From assembly GCF_023343835.1 (NCBI RefSeq), contig NC_064447.1, positions 2,666,001 to 2,730,000 of the forward strand: DNA of 64,000 nucleotides. The letters are read 5' to 3'. Below, in pieces: positions 31,079-45,186 of this stretch (position 1 is the first letter of the stretch; each line of letters starts with the position of its first letter). The translations under genes and the position numbers were made by a program. Source of the DNA: Lagopus muta (Eukaryota > Chordata > Aves > Galliformes > Phasianidae). Below the pieces are notes generated by a model. That model ran no database searches. It was given only the letters and a program-made list of their open reading frames with translations, and had not been told where the DNA came from.

Positions 31079-33898
31079 CTTGTTAATTGACTTCATGTGC
31101 CATACATACAGCATATGTGTTTGGTGAAATTATGTGCATCTGTGAAAAGTTTGTTGGCACCGAAAGAGTTGGGACTGCGGAGGCACTTGGGAAAGCTGAC
31201 AGCTGGATTCGCAGAACGCAGCGAGCGCTGCGAGTTTGGCAGTTTGATAGCGAGTTGTTACGGCTCAGAGTGACGCTGGAAAAAGTTAGTGGGGTGGCTC
31301 AGCGTGCTGGCAGATGCTGTGCTGTCTGCAGCTCCGAATGAAACTGCAGATTGGTGATTTGGACAAGAAGCTGGGGATCAGTTGGCTCCTCGTAGGGCTG
31401 GAGTGAGGGGCTGGTGATCACTTCTCTGCAGAGCACTGTCTTTCCAATGAAACTCCCGGCAGAGCTTGTGGCACAGAGCTGCACACGCTGGCCCAGCTCC
31501 CTCTGGAGCTGCCTGCCCCCATGGCCGTGCTGCTGGCTCACAGGGGTGTTTGTCCCCGGTCATAGAAAAGTGAAAACGAGCACGGAATCTCGTTAGAATC
31601 TTGTGTAGCAAGCCCTTAAACAGGGCGTGAGTTTGTTTGTTCTGTTTATAAATGTACACCCTTCTATAGGGAAAGAATGGAAAATGGCGTGGAAGGAACC
31701 AAAGGAGTTGCAGGAGAACGTTGTGGGTGGGGGAGGGAGAGGTTTGGGGCCGTAAGTACGGGACGAGGCCAAAGTGGCTGCAGAAAGGTCAGCAAATGAG
31801 GACGGGCAGAGCGCCGGGAGCCACGGCAGCGCTCGCCTGGCAGGTGCTGCTGGGGGTGTGACACAGAGACTTATTTTTGGGGAACGAGCTGTGTGCATGC
31901 AGCACCAGCATGAAATGAGGCTCGTGGGGAGGACAAACATCCACACGGATGCTGGCGGCTGGGAGCCGTGGAGCCGCAGCAGATGTGTGCGCTGGGGTTG
32001 AGCTTTGTGTTTGACTTCTAAAAATACAGATTTCTTTGAAATGGGTCGACGCCGATGCGTACGTGTGGAGTGTGCTTTGGAGAAAAAAGGCTCAGCTGTG
32101 ATCTCTCAGTTAGCCCAAGCTGAATTTTGCCTTTCTGGCGACAAACAAAATAGCATCAACAACAGATTTCTGTACTGATTGTAGAGAAACAACCCTGCGG
32201 TGTTTAAACTCTTCTTTTCCTTCTTCCATATGACTTTATGGCTAGATGCAGTGAAGGGCTGGCAGCAAGTGAAATTAAGTGTTTTTGCTAAATTTATAGC
32301 TGTGCTCAATGTCATTCATCACAGTGACGTGAATGGACTTGTGGAGACTGACGGTACTGCTCTGAAATACTTGCGTGCATTTGTCCGTGTTTTCTAGGAG
32401 ACCACAGGAGCACTGCGTAGAGCAGTGGTACCCTGTGCCAGCTCTGCTGCTTCTTGATCCTTCTCAGACTTCAGTTCTTGGTTGGGTTTCCTGCGAGCAG
32501 GCTGCTATCCCTGCAGCATGCTGATGCAGCTCAGGCAGCTCCGTTGCCTTACTGTTTTCCCTGAGCATTAGTTGATAGCAGCAGCAGAACAGAGGAAGTT
32601 TGTTGTGGTTAATTATGTCATGTGTCTTATTCTTTTCAAGTATCAAAGTGCTGCAGAGATAACAGGCATAAGCTTTATTTCCCTACCAACACTTCACTTC
32701 TCAGCTTCCTTTCAACCTTTGGTATCTTAATGATATCCTATTTTTTATGTCGTGTGCCTGGTGAATTATCTCTTAATTGCCTGTGCTGCCGTTGCTGCTA
32801 GCTGAAGCTGAGCCAGCATTGCCAAGCCAGCTCTTCCTCAGCAGCGTGGGGTGCTGAGGGCTCAGGGCTCATGCTGATGTGAGCTCTGCCCTGGGTTTTG
32901 GGACATGGTACAGCGGTGGCAGAGGTGCCTGAGTCATCCTCCTGCTGCCCTGCCTGTGTTTGGGAGGATGCAGGACATAACTCAGTTTCTCTTTCTTCAT
33001 GTTGCTTTGAGGGTCATCAGAGTTTCTAGGTTGAAATTATGTTTTCTTCCCCCTTTGGCTGATAAATGATAGGATGCTTCCATGTCTTCTTATTTCGAGC
33101 AGCAGGGCTTCTTGCCCCACCAAACTTGCAAGGACAAACAGCCACTGACGGCCTTGCAGCGCTTGCCCATTTCTGTCTGCTGTCACTGTGAGATTGCTCA
33201 GCCCTGCTGTCCGCACTGCACCTCGTCCCCATGGAGGTGATGGAGGCACAGGGGAGCAGTGTTGCTGTGATGTCTTCTATGGATAAACCCCAGAGCCCAC
33301 TTTGTGTCTTTTGCTGTAGCATTTCAGACAATTTGCATTTTCTGTTTTCTAGCTAAGCTTCCCAGCAAATAGATTTATTGAGGGCTATGGGAGATAGCAA
33401 GAGTCACATAATACATGAGACGATGACATTAACGTGTCCCTTCTGGGCTCCTCTGTGGAGTCAGAGATCTCCTTTCAGGATATAAAAAGTCCTTATGGAA
33501 ATGTTGTTGTTGTGCTCTTTGTTGCTCCATTTCTTCTCGTCTGTTTGCATTTCTCCCTCTTGCTGCTCAGGAGGTCACGCTCACTGTTTGCCAGCCAGCC
33601 GCATTCCCAGAAATACCAGGGTCACCGGCGTCCGGTTTTGAGCACTCAAAATGCATGAGCATCTTGGGGAAGAATGCTGGCTCTGTTTATGGAGCATCGT
33701 GTGACAGAGCCGTGGTTCCATTTGGGAGGTGTGTGTGTGCTGTTAGCCTGGTGCAAGTCACTGTTGTCAAAGTTCCCCCCACATTCATGGCTGTTGCACT
33801 AGGCAGCTCCTTGCCCAGGCTGTCTCAAGCTGAGCAGCCAGCTTGTCATTTTTACACCATCTGAGCTATTCGCTGCTGTTATTGAGGCAGGAGTTCGT

Positions 33899-33988
33899 GG
33901 AATCACTGGAGAATCATGGAACGGTTTGGGTTGGAAGGGACCTTTAAGGTCATGTAGCTCCAAGCCCCCTGCTGTAGGGATCTAGGTA
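33899..33988 (-). mobile_element. CR1 3'-end fragment, antisense
   Basis: 'gagaatcatggaacggtttg' and 'ggttggaagggacctttaag' followed by 'gctccaagccccctgctgta' form the reverse complement of the CR1 3' end. About 90 bases remain. Confidence 0.93.
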
Positions 33989-34651
33989 GTTGAATTTCCT
34001 CAGAATATTGCCTGATAGGATGAAGGGGCTTCTGAAAGTAAACGTGGTTGGTTTTGTTTGTGTATTGGTGCTCATCACCTTCAGTGCCAGGCAGAGAGAC
34101 GTGGAAAGATGAACTTCTCCCAATGCTGAAGGATGTTTGCTGGGTGGCTCTTCAACCAAGACCAAGTGGAAAAATACCTCTGTCTTGAGAGGACTCACCC
34201 CTAAGCTGGTTTGTTATTTAGGGGAAACTCATCTGTTGGCTTTTGAGGCTCTGAGTTCTGATCGCCGATTTCCAACTGCAGGCAGTGAAAAGCCATGTGT
34301 AAGCCCTGTCCTTGCACGGGACACAGCCTGGCTCTGTGATGGTGTCTGCAGAGGTTTTCTACTCTGGTTCTTGGGCTGCCTGAAATATCGTTGTTGACAT
34401 GCAGGCTGGTGCGCTGCAGCTCACAAGCCTGAACTCCCTGCTCTCTATGTACTCCATTCAGTCATCAGAGGCATGTGAGGGACTGTTGGAATGGAAGAGA
34501 ACTTTCTATTCTTTAAGTGAAACCCTTCATATTGAGGGTTATCAGGGGGAAAGATTGACGGAAAAGACAAAACACAGCGAAAGACACATAATTTATGTTC
34601 ATCTCCTGTCATGACGGATGTGTGATTTGAATAGATTATTTTAAACTCCTT

Positions 34652-34664
34652 CCCCCCCCCCCCC
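34652..34664. repeat. C13 homopolymer
   Basis: An uninterrupted run of 13 C in the ADCY9 intron. It is prone to length error in sequencing and to polymorphism. Confidence 0.9.
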
Positions 34665-37600
34665 TCCAGTTATTTCACAATCTGAGCTTCGCTTTTCCCT
34701 CTGGCAGGTGGAAGATGTAAGAACTTCCTTCCACAGCTTTAAAGCACCACTTCCATTGGGATTTCATGGCTCTGTAGGTTGCTGTAGAGTGTCAATTTGG
34801 TGTATTAGAGCTGTTCTCCCCGCTCTGCAGTGTGTGGCTCTCTGTGCCTCCATCCCTGCTGGCTCTGTAAGGAGAGACAGCGACTCCTGCTTCCGTTGCA
34901 GCTGACACTTGAAAATTCCCTGCTATTTTTAGACCATTTTTGATCTCACTTCTGTCCTTCAAAAAGAAGAAAAATAACAATAATCCCAGCCTTTAAATGT
35001 TGAACATCCAGCGGGAGCTGCTGCTGTGGGGCCGGCTCATCAGCACTGCCACATTAACACTGTAGTGGACTCTGACCTACCTGCCGTGGGGCAGCCCTGC
35101 AGGAGTCGGTTGGAACTTGCCTTGAGGCTGTGCAGGGTGTGCAAGTGCAGCTGCTTGCCGTAGGACTGCTGAGCCAAGAGCCTCTGTGCTGCCTTCAACC
35201 CAGGCTGACAGCGCTGAACACATTTTCTCTTTCCTTCTTTCCAAAAATGTTTTAGCCTTGCAGTGCTCAGTCTCCCAGTATGAGGCTGTAGGGAAAGACA
35301 GGTTTCTTGGTTCCAATATGTTCCAGCTGTTTTCATTAGGCAAGCATCCCTCGGGTTCAAAGTGCTCCTTCAAACTTCTAGGTTTGTATTTGCTCCAATA
35401 ACTTAGGTGGGAATTCTTTGCAAACCATTTAAACACCCATAAATATGTGCTACAAGTCTGACAGCGCTTCTCGTTCCTTGTGTTGCACTGCTCAAGCTGT
35501 TGTCTTCAACCACTGCTGAATCTGTTGTCTTCAGCTTGCTTGATACATTTGGAGATCACGTTATGGTCATGAAATAGCAATAGCACTGCTGTGAGAAAAA
35601 TCCTCCAAATTGGAGCAGGGAAGAGGAACTGGCAGGGATGTCAAGTCTGCTGAAGAGGTAATGGGACCTTATGCTTTCAGAACAGGAAGAAGGAGGAGAG
35701 AAGGAAAGGAAAACCAGTTAATAATCAATACCATCTGTAGTGGAAATGCTAAGTCATGGCCTGAAGCAGTGATTGAGCACCTGGGGGGAAGGCAGGGCCA
35801 GCCCAGGGGAGCTCAGGTGCATGCAATGTATTGAGTGACTGGAAGGGCTGGGGCCAGGATCCACCCCTTTCCAGCCCTCATTTAAGGGTTGGCAGTGGAG
35901 GTGAGGGTGTTTGCTGGAGTTCCCTGCCTACCTGAGGTTTTCCAAGGGTAAGCTGACTGTTTCCTTTGTGTCTGTGCTCACAGCTGCTGCACTTGGGCTT
36001 ATCCTGACTTGCTGTAGTCTAGGGCTTTGCTACCCCTCTGCATAATGCTTATTCCTAATGCATGGAATAGAATTAGCTGTTCTCTGTATGCTATGTTAGG
36101 TATACTAGCTCCCTTGTAGTTTTTGTGTAGCTGTTCCTGAGTCCAATTGTTGCAGTTATTTATTTGAATTGCTGTTTAATGGCCACGTGAGGTCCATCCC
36201 ACGAGGTACGAGGCATCTTTATCCTCTGACCGACTTGGATGGGACTGCAGCAGATAGATCTGGAAGTGCTGTGCCACAGCCAGTGTTATGGACAGGATGT
36301 CATGAGGAAATGCTGCTGCAAGGGCATGACTGCAGGGAGACCGGGTGTGCTGTTAGCTCTGAATATCCGCTGTTTGGACAACGGGAGCTGCGCAGGAGGG
36401 GAGTGCTTCTAGGAAGTCAGTGCTTGGGCTGCAGCAGCAGAAAGAGTGGCCACAGCTTCCAGGAGGGGGAACCTTGCTAAGAGACGTCCTGCTAGCAGCT
36501 CTCAGGCCTTGGCCTAGGACTTTGGTGGCTTTTCCCATCTATCGCTAGGCTTTAGAACTTGGTTCTTACTTAATAACGTTATGTAAAAGGCTTTTACTTG
36601 TTTTGCTTTCAGTCTGACTGTCGTCGTCTTGGGGCTAACATCACTCCTATGATACATTATGAAACAGATTTTATCACGTATGTACATGTAGGATACTAAT
36701 GAGACAGTATGAATAATATTTGATGTTTGACTTGCTGCTTGGCACCAACTGGAAGCAGAGAGCTTTCTTAAAAATACCACACGAGGATGAGAAAATGTAT
36801 TAATAGTCGTTTCATAATCCCAGTAAAGCATTTAAGAGGAGCACCCGCCACGCCTCAGCCCGGTTTCTGGAATCCGTAGCGATGGCTAATTGAATTTTTC
36901 TGCTGAGGATGTGAAGCGAACGTGTACGTCTGTGGTTATGAAACATCACAGTGCTGGAATTTGCCGTGGGCACAGAGCTGTAAACAGAAGGCCTGGAGTT
37001 GCTGCTGAAGTCACATGCACCCACCTCTGCGGGAAGCTTTGCTCACGCTTTGGTGTTCCATGGTAGCGTTTCCCAAGGGAGTTCAAAATCTTGATGGTGT
37101 GAAATGGCTGTGAGTTGTGGATGGTGTTTCAGTATGTGCACCCTGAGGGTGTTTCTGAAAATGCTCTGTGAGCTGAACCTCACATCTGGATCCATCCAGG
37201 GAGGTTTGGGTGCCCGTGGCCTCAGTGCTTTCCAGAAGTCATGGTGGGAATCCTTGTCTGGAGAGCTGTTTTGTTGCACAGAGGAGGCTTCCCTTCTGCT
37301 GCTTACTGTCTGAAAACCTTGAAGTCTCATTCCACAGGCTGCGTGTGACCTCCAAACCAAAGCAAACAGGAATGTGTCATCTAGAAATCCTGCCTGGTGA
37401 AATGATGGTGCAAAGCATGTCTGCCTTCTTTATTGTTTTTCACAAAAGAGCAAAAACAACCAAAAGACAACATTCAGTTCTGCTCTTTGCATACATACAC
37501 TAACACTTCCATGTGTTTATGCTGGTTTGCCAGGAATCTCTCCAGTTTTGGTTTCAGTTTCTGTGATAGCTTGGCACCCCATGGCTTCTCCTTTCCCATC

Positions 37601-38324
37601 TGAAGGCTTTATGTTGCTGAATGTCATTGTGGGTGCAAGCACTGTCCCTGTTGTCCACCTCAATAGTCAGATTGTCAACGTGCTGCCTGGGGGTCTGTCT
37701 GTCTGCTGAAGAAAAAATACAGCAGCGCTTTGTTTGGGGTCTTTGATTATATTCCCTGTTTTGTATGGTTGTAAGATTGGTTTTCTTTGGCTGTTTGTCT
37801 TTTTTTTTTTTTATGGAGGCTTAGGAAGGTCAATACAAACATTTCTGTGGTAGATGGGTATTTTTTGGAAGAGAAGCTTTTTGTTGTTGAGCTTTCCTTT
37901 AGGAAAAGCCTGGATTAAGCAAATGGCCTTTGAACTTTGTGGCTGGACCTCCTCCACCCCACTGAGCTCCGAGTTTGGCTGGCAGTGTAGGTCCATGGAG
38001 TTGATGCCTTGAAGCTTCTGACCTGGCTGGGACCTTGTAGAGATCTCCTGTGCTCAAGGTGTCATGGGAGATGTTTCCATATCTGAGGTTTCAAGAGGTG
38101 ACAGAGCTGGAAATTGTTTTAAAATGTAGAAGTAAGGTATTTCAGGTTTGGGTATATTTGCTTGTTAGGCTTCCACGCTTCATGTCCTTCTGTTCAGTAC
38201 TGTATGTACAAACATTTTAGTGAACTGTGTTGTATTTGTATTTGGGGACCGAACTTGAGGGCTCTGATTTGACTTCTATGAACCTAATATTGGATGGAGT
38301 ACGAAGCAGTTTGTTACAATACAG

Positions 38325-38505
38325 GCAGTGCAGCACTGCACAGGCTGCCCAGAGAGGCAGTGATGTCAAATCCCTGCAGACCCCCATGGTGGGGCTGGGT
38401 GGACTGCAAGCACTGATGGAGCTGTGGGTGTCCCTGTTCATGCAGGGGGGTGGGACAAGATGGCTGTTAGGGTCCCTTCCAACTCAAACCATGCTGTGAC
38501 AATGG
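38325..38505 (+). mobile_element. CR1 3'-end fragment, sense, diverged
   Basis: 'aggctgcccagagaggcagt', then 'ctgttagggtcccttccaac' and 'tcaaaccatgctgtgac' match the order of the CR1 3' end. The central part is diverged. Confidence 0.8.
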
Positions 38506-41500
38506 TATAAATGTCAGCTGTACATGGCTATGAGGACGTACAGCTTGAGTTTGAGTGAGCTAGGGCTGCAGCAGAGGCTGTGCAGTGCTGGGCTGTGCTG
38601 ATGGCACGTTGTTTCTGACCCCTTTGCAGTAAGGCATCTGGTAATTCTCTCTCCGCACTGCTGCTCTGACTGGTAGAGGAGGCAGTGGCTTTTACCATGT
38701 TGTGTATATTGAAGAAAACCGCCTTCCAGACCCCGTATTTCAGGCTTTCTTGAAAGAAAATGACTCTATGTATAATGTGGATACTTTTATAGCTGAACCA
38801 TAACAAACAGAGGATGAAATGTTACTCTAGAATTTCCCCTTTCTCTTGTCAGGGGATACAAATCAGCTGCAGAAGCAGGGTGCACGACCTGGGAATTCTG
38901 CCGTGCACTGTGTTGCTGCTGGGGGTGGGAGGGGATGCCCTGGTGGGACTGGGGCATGGCCTTGCTTTGGGAGCTGCCTGGAGGTTCTCCATACTTCCTT
39001 CCCCATCTGCAGCTGTGCAGTCCAGCCCTGGAAAACAGCTGCCAGCCCTTCATTGCAGTGGGTTAGTTTCTGATGTGCCTGCTCAATAATTTGCCTGTGG
39101 AGGAATGCCAGCTGTCATCGAACCCCAGCTACAGCTGCAGCCAGGGCTTGGTTGGTTGTGCTTTGTGCAGCTCCTTCCTGCTCCAGCAAAGCTGCTGCAG
39201 CACTTTGCTTCAGTGCCCCTGGTGCACTGCTATGTCACCTGTTGGTGGGATGCTGACCAGATGCAGCCCAAAAGTGTCACGGCAAAACGCGACGTGCCCA
39301 AACCACAATTCCTGCCTTGCAGTCTGCACTGCAGCTCTCACAGCAGGTTCAAATCCCATTGGTACTACAGTAAGTGCACACATCCCAAATGTGTTTGGAG
39401 TGGAGGAGACCGTGTGCCAGGCAGGAGCTCAGGGCTGGCTGGGAACTGTGCAGGAAGTGAGCTGCATGCTGTGCCCTGTTCTGCCTGCCCCTTGCTATGG
39501 TAGCAGTGATGCCTGACTCTTTCTGCAGCACTCTGCTTGGCACTCAGCTCTGTGCTCATGGTGGGAACCCAGTGTTCCACCTCTGGAAGGGAGAAGTTGC
39601 TGTCAGCGCTGTTTTCCAGTGTTTGGGTTTTTTTTTTCCCCTTTAATACAAAAAAGATAATGATTTATTCCTCCTACTGCAGCTTTACAGCAGTTTTGGA
39701 AAGGAGAGGACTTTTAAATGACATTTATTTGGGAGGAAGGAAGTGATTCTTTAATGGCCTAACATTTTCTGCTGCGTTTGGGGCGATTCGCGACATTTCC
39801 TGGAACAGAACTGAGCGTTTTGGATGCTGGGGACAGAAAGAGCAAACTGCAGCAATTCAGCTGAGATGCTTTCTGCTGCTCTTTCAGCATCCTCTCCCCC
39901 AAGGTACATCCTGAGACCTTTAAAACTCAGCAGAGCCTCCACTTGACCCATGCGTGGACTGACAGATCGGGTCAGTCTATTTACCCTGCTTGCATTGAGC
40001 TGTTTTGGATGCAGGTTCTGCTCAGCGTGGGGTGGTGCTGCTCCTGCAGTCCATGTCGAGGTGCTGGGGGTCCTCCTGGGTGCATTTCCCTTCTGATGCC
40101 TGGTCACTCCCTGCCTTTCCCAGGCAGCTGCTGTGTGCTCTGGGGAAGGACCCTGCTCCTGTCCGTCGCCTCCCCCCACCTGACAGCAGTTGGAAGGAGT
40201 TATTTTCAGGCTGGAACGTGGACCTTGGAGGAGCACCAGGCTCCTTTGTAAACAAACCCAGCAGTTCCCCCCCCCTATTGCAAATTACTTCGTACTTCTA
40301 TTTACATCTCATTGCAGCCGATCTGATGGGAGTGCTGCAGTTTATTTCCTCCTTTTAATGTACTTTCATGTTCTTTACTCTTTGTTTGCTACTAATTCAA
40401 AAGGCTAAATTGCTGGGGTTGGGGGCAGGGGCTCAGTGTGAGCCCTAGCAGCATCTCAGTGCCATTTGCTGATGGCAGATATGTTGTGACATGGAGAAGG
40501 TAGGATTTTTGGTATTATAATATAAACCATTATAATGGCTTTTTGCTATAGAAATAATAGCAATATTGCTTTCAACCCATTTCTCACATGCTTCCCAAGG
40601 CCCCATAGCACCGTGGCAGCTTCTCTGAAAATATTGCGGCTTGTTTAGATAAATGCTCACTGTTTGTTTTCTTTGTTCTCCTGCAACCAAAGATAAGCCC
40701 CGTAGGCATTATAGCAGCAAAATATGTTAACGGGACGGAAGCTGTGAAGGGGAAATAGTTATCCTAAGTTTTCTTTTTATCTGTAATTACCCATTAGATT
40801 TTATCTTGGGGGATGCAGCGAGGAGCCCTGTGCTGCCATAGGTGATGGGGGGAGGTGGAGAAAGGTGAGTCGGAGGGATGCTGAGATCTGCAGTCAGCCA
40901 ACCAGGACAACACAAGAACCAGGGGGGTTCTTGTGTAGTCCTCAGTGTCATTTTTGGAGGTGCTTTGGATGCAAAGCCCAAAAACCCAGGAGCAGGGAAA
41001 GCCGATCTCTCTGACCTTATGTCAATGTTGGTGTCGCGAAACATTCTCAAATATTTTCTCTTCTCATTTTTATTTTATCGTTATCTGGTGGTGTGATTGT
41101 ATAGGCTTGCTCACTGATAAGCAGATAAGTATGGTAAGTGCTCACAGCAAAGATTAAGAGAATAAACTTGATTGAGACAGAGTTGGCAAGTGGTGGAAAC
41201 TGTGTGTGTGCGTATAGGAGAGTGTTCTCCAGGGTTGATGAGCCTAAGCTGGCAATAGCTTAGATGTAATGCCTCTGAGCTCTGGGGATGAACATCAGCT
41301 ACCTGAGCTACCATTGTGTCGGCCGTTCCTTCATTGCAGGGAAGTGAAATAAAAATAGCTTAAAAAAACCACTTGCTTAATTTTTGGTTCCCTTCAGTTT
41401 TCTCATTAAGCTACACAAGGGCACATTTCACACTTAGAGCTGCAGTGTGTGTTTGCATCCAGTTTCCTCAGTGTATTTATTTTTGAGTTTGGAACTTGGG

Positions 41501-44500
41501 TCTTTTCTTTGGTTTTGTTCCACCTCTAATGTAGCAGTGCCACATCTAACCATTTAAATTTCTATTGCAAACCTTGTTGCACTTCAAACATTTTGTGTTG
41601 CACTGAGCTCTCGCAAGTCCTGATCTTACGTTTGCTGTCCCTGGTGTTTCAGTTGGGAGCCCATGAAAGCTCTGCCCTACCACACTTGGATCTACCTGCA
41701 GGTTGTGAACTCCCAAGTTTCTAACTCGCTTGGGAGGAAAAAGCAAACTCTAATTAGTTTTGCTCACCTCATTGGTGCTGTTTTGCTAGAAAGCGAGCTG
41801 TGCTGGGTGTGTTGCAGCCCTGACTTCTTGGGCACTGTCTCGCAGTTGCTGCTGCTCTCCTTCTTGCTTGCACTCATTGGTTGTGTTGTTTTCCCCTTTG
41901 CCCCCTCTCCTCTCATTAATGGAGCATCTACTCATGTTAAATAAAAAAAATAAAAGGGAAAATGCATGCATACAAGAGGCTGGTTCTTTTAACAAACACT
42001 GCGTGAGCAGAGGTTCTGCCTCGAGTTCGCCTTCTTGCAAAACTTCAACTTGTGCTGTTTCTTGCAGGGATGGTGGGCACTGTGAGTGAGGAGGTGCAGT
42101 GTGTGAGCTCTGTGTTGGTGGTGCAATGCAGGTGGTGCTCAGCGGCTGCCTGGATTTTGGCCTCCCTTCTTCACGTGGGTTAGGATTGTGGGATTACTTC
42201 TGCTTTCCAATTGCCAGTTGGAAAAAGTGTTTTAGCTTTAATAAAGCCTTAGAAACTATTTCCTTGCACGCCTCCAGCATCTTCACTTTCCCCATGCCTT
42301 TTTCCCTTCCTTCCAGCCCTTCCTTCCAGGTTTCCGCTCTGAGGCTGGAGATGGAAGGCACAAAAAGGGCCGGTGCAATGCCTGGGATGGCTGGAGGAGT
42401 GAGTGAGGTAATGGGAGCAGGCAGCTGGAAGGGGAATGGAAGCCATGCAGCAGAGCCTGCAGGTGGCCATTTCCTCCTTGCAGCGCTGCAGCCGCTCCAT
42501 GCTTCAGGATGGGAGAGCTGAGGAATGAGCTGGAAGTTTGATCGGAAAGGGTCACAGTCATCCTTTTGATTTTATATGGGAGATGATCTGGAGCGTAACA
42601 CAATCTGTGTTTTGGTGGATTGACAGTGAATCTCAGGGCTCTTCGTTCTCTAAAATCTACTTCAGAAGGTTTTAATAGCAGGAAAACTTAAAGATGTGAT
42701 TATCAGTGGCAAAAGAAGCGGTGAGGATAGCTGTTCCTTCTTGGGAAGGAGCTGGCTCTGTTTTGCTCAGAGGCATCTGTAGACCTTTTCTAGCCTAGCA
42801 GATTTGTTTTACCTCTAGACTTAGGGGATCTGCAGTGAGCAAAACAATAAAGAAGCGTGATATCCAGCCTGGAGCATCTCTTCTGTACTTTGCAGCAAGT
42901 GAGGAATGGGAAAGGAGCAAGAGGAATGGCGATGGGCATCCCCATCATCTGCCAGGGCCTCGAGGCTGTGCCTGTGCCCACAGCAGCACTCAGCTCTGGG
43001 ACTGCAAAAGGAAACAATTTCATGTTGAAATACGGCTGCCAAGCAGGCTGCTTTCTGGGAAGAATGTCCAGTAACTGCCAGTACAGCCCTGGGATGTGGT
43101 ATGGTTAAAAGTGCAAACATTTCCTTGCCCTAACCAGGGTCATCCTTTCCAGGGCCGTCGGGCAGCAGGGTGGGACTCAGCCAGCCCACGGGTGAGCACC
43201 GTGCAGAGCTGTAAGGCCCAGGCAGAGGTTGAAAGTTCAAAATAGTTCTGGTTTCTTTAAATAATCTCTTACTTTATCACGCGGAAGAGGGTAAACAAAT
43301 CTATTATTAAAAAAAAAGGTTCATCTCTGCAGTAGAAATCTATTTTAGATAAAAAGTAGCAAAGATTTTTTTTTTTTTCTTCATAGTTTACCTTGGGAGT
43401 TGTTTTACAGTAATGCTGTTGCCTTATTGCTGAGAGAATTTTAAGTACATATAAGCTCTTTAAATGATGCAAGAAAGCGATCTGTTGGCATATAATGCAA
43501 ACTGAGTGAGTGGAAAAGTAAATATTTAAGGCTGACATATCGAAGTATAAATAGTGGTCACTGTGTGTAATGTCTTAATTGTAAAAATATTTCTCGAGCC
43601 CTGCTGGTAGGCACCGTGGCCAGTCCGAGAGCAGCACTGTGAGCAGCTGCACCGATATTTTGGGAAGCCTGGGATGGCTGCCATCTGCTGTGCCAGCGCT
43701 GGGCACGCGGCCCCAAGGCCCAGGGAGCGGGCAGGGAGCTGGTAGCCCTAGGAGCATGTCACTGCCCTGCGTTGGGCTTGGGCTGGCTGCCTGGTCCCAT
43801 GGAGGAAAGTCGTTCCTGGGTGTTGAGTCAGAGGGCCTGAGTGGGACTGCGGGGTCTGTTGCCCTCGGGGTGCTGGGCTGCCTGCCCTGTGCTGGGAGCT
43901 GATATTGCTGGTCGTGGGCATCCCACTGGGCCGGGGCTTGGCTCTGCTGGCTCTTTGGAGGCTGATCTTTGCTGCTTGTGCTGTGCAGGATAAGAATGTT
44001 GCACCTGGAGCAGTTTAGCACCCACTGTGGGCCTAGCGTGGAACTTGCTGTGCTCCGCCGTTCTGTGGGCCAACGGTGGCCATGGTGCGATGGCCAGCGT
44101 GCCAGCAGGAGGGAACGTGGGGCTGTGAGAGGGACATGGGGGGAAGTGAGCTGGGGGTGGATGTGGCTGTGCCTCCACGTGGGCCCCCGGTGGTGCTGAG
44201 GCCCTGCAGTAGCTGCGCTGCTCCTAGCTGAAACCTGGCCCAGATGGAGCCAACCTGACATTTGAACTTCATGCTCAGCGTGCTCTGCTTTAGAAATGGT
44301 GTTACGGCGTCCTTCTGTTGAGCTGTTATCTTGGTCGCAGGTAATGCTCATCTGATTCCAGTGATGGCTGCGGCTAAGTCTGCTCTGCAGAGTTCATTTT
44401 ATAGGTGAAAAAAATGGTTGGCTGAAAGTTGTGTGGAAGGGACAATGTGAGAGACCTTCCTGCTAAATTTCAGCTTCTCCAGCTTGTAGAAGATCAATTT

Positions 44501-44729
44501 TTGAAATGCAGGAGTTCAGTCCTGAATTGCAGTGCAGAAAAGGAAAGCACCAAAGCCATGGGAGCCTCTTGTGCTGAGCTGTGTGTCAGCAGCAGAACCT
44601 GAGGGTAAAGTGCTCCAGGGCTGTCTTCATCATTGCTCAAAGGCATTCAGGAAAGCCCTGCTGTACGTTCAGCAATAAGGGCTTGCTCTGCCAGTGCCAC
44701 TGCAGTCTTGGTGGTGCCGAGGTGTTTTT

Positions 44730-44940
44730 TGTATTATCCTGATATAAATAACGTATTTAGCAGATTCTTATTCTATATGTTAGTTTGTAGCTCATGTATA
44801 GATGTATGTTGATGTCTAAATGTAGTTAACATTAATATATAGTATTGCATTATATACATTAATTCATACAACACAATGTATGATATATGTAAAGTGTATT
44901 ATCTGCTACAATTATATAATTATATAATAATACTAATGCC
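44730..44940. repeat. AT-rich low-complexity stretch
   Basis: About 200 bases dominated by A and T with recurring TATA/ATAT words, sharply different from the flanking intron. No gene, and no clear tandem unit. Confidence 0.7.
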
Positions 44941-45186
44941 TGAAAGCCTTATTGGAAGTCAAGAATGTTTTCTGAAGTTCTCTTCAAACATTAAAAAAAG
45001 AGAAAGCCCTCTATCCCTGTGAACTGTGCTTTAAGTAAATAAGGCAGATGCAGCAGAGGTGCATATCAGCCCCTTTGCTTATGGTATTCTTTTTGTCCTA
45101 ATTTCATCTCTTACAGTCTGTTTGCAGTGTTTTGAACTACTTGTGTACTTAGACTTAACATGAGCCAGCAGTGCGCTCTGGCAGCT

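Noticed and set aside
43575..44351. 258-codon minus-strand open frame in the ADCY9 intron
   Set aside because: Pro/Ser/His-rich with no motif, and other minus-strand frames overlap it.
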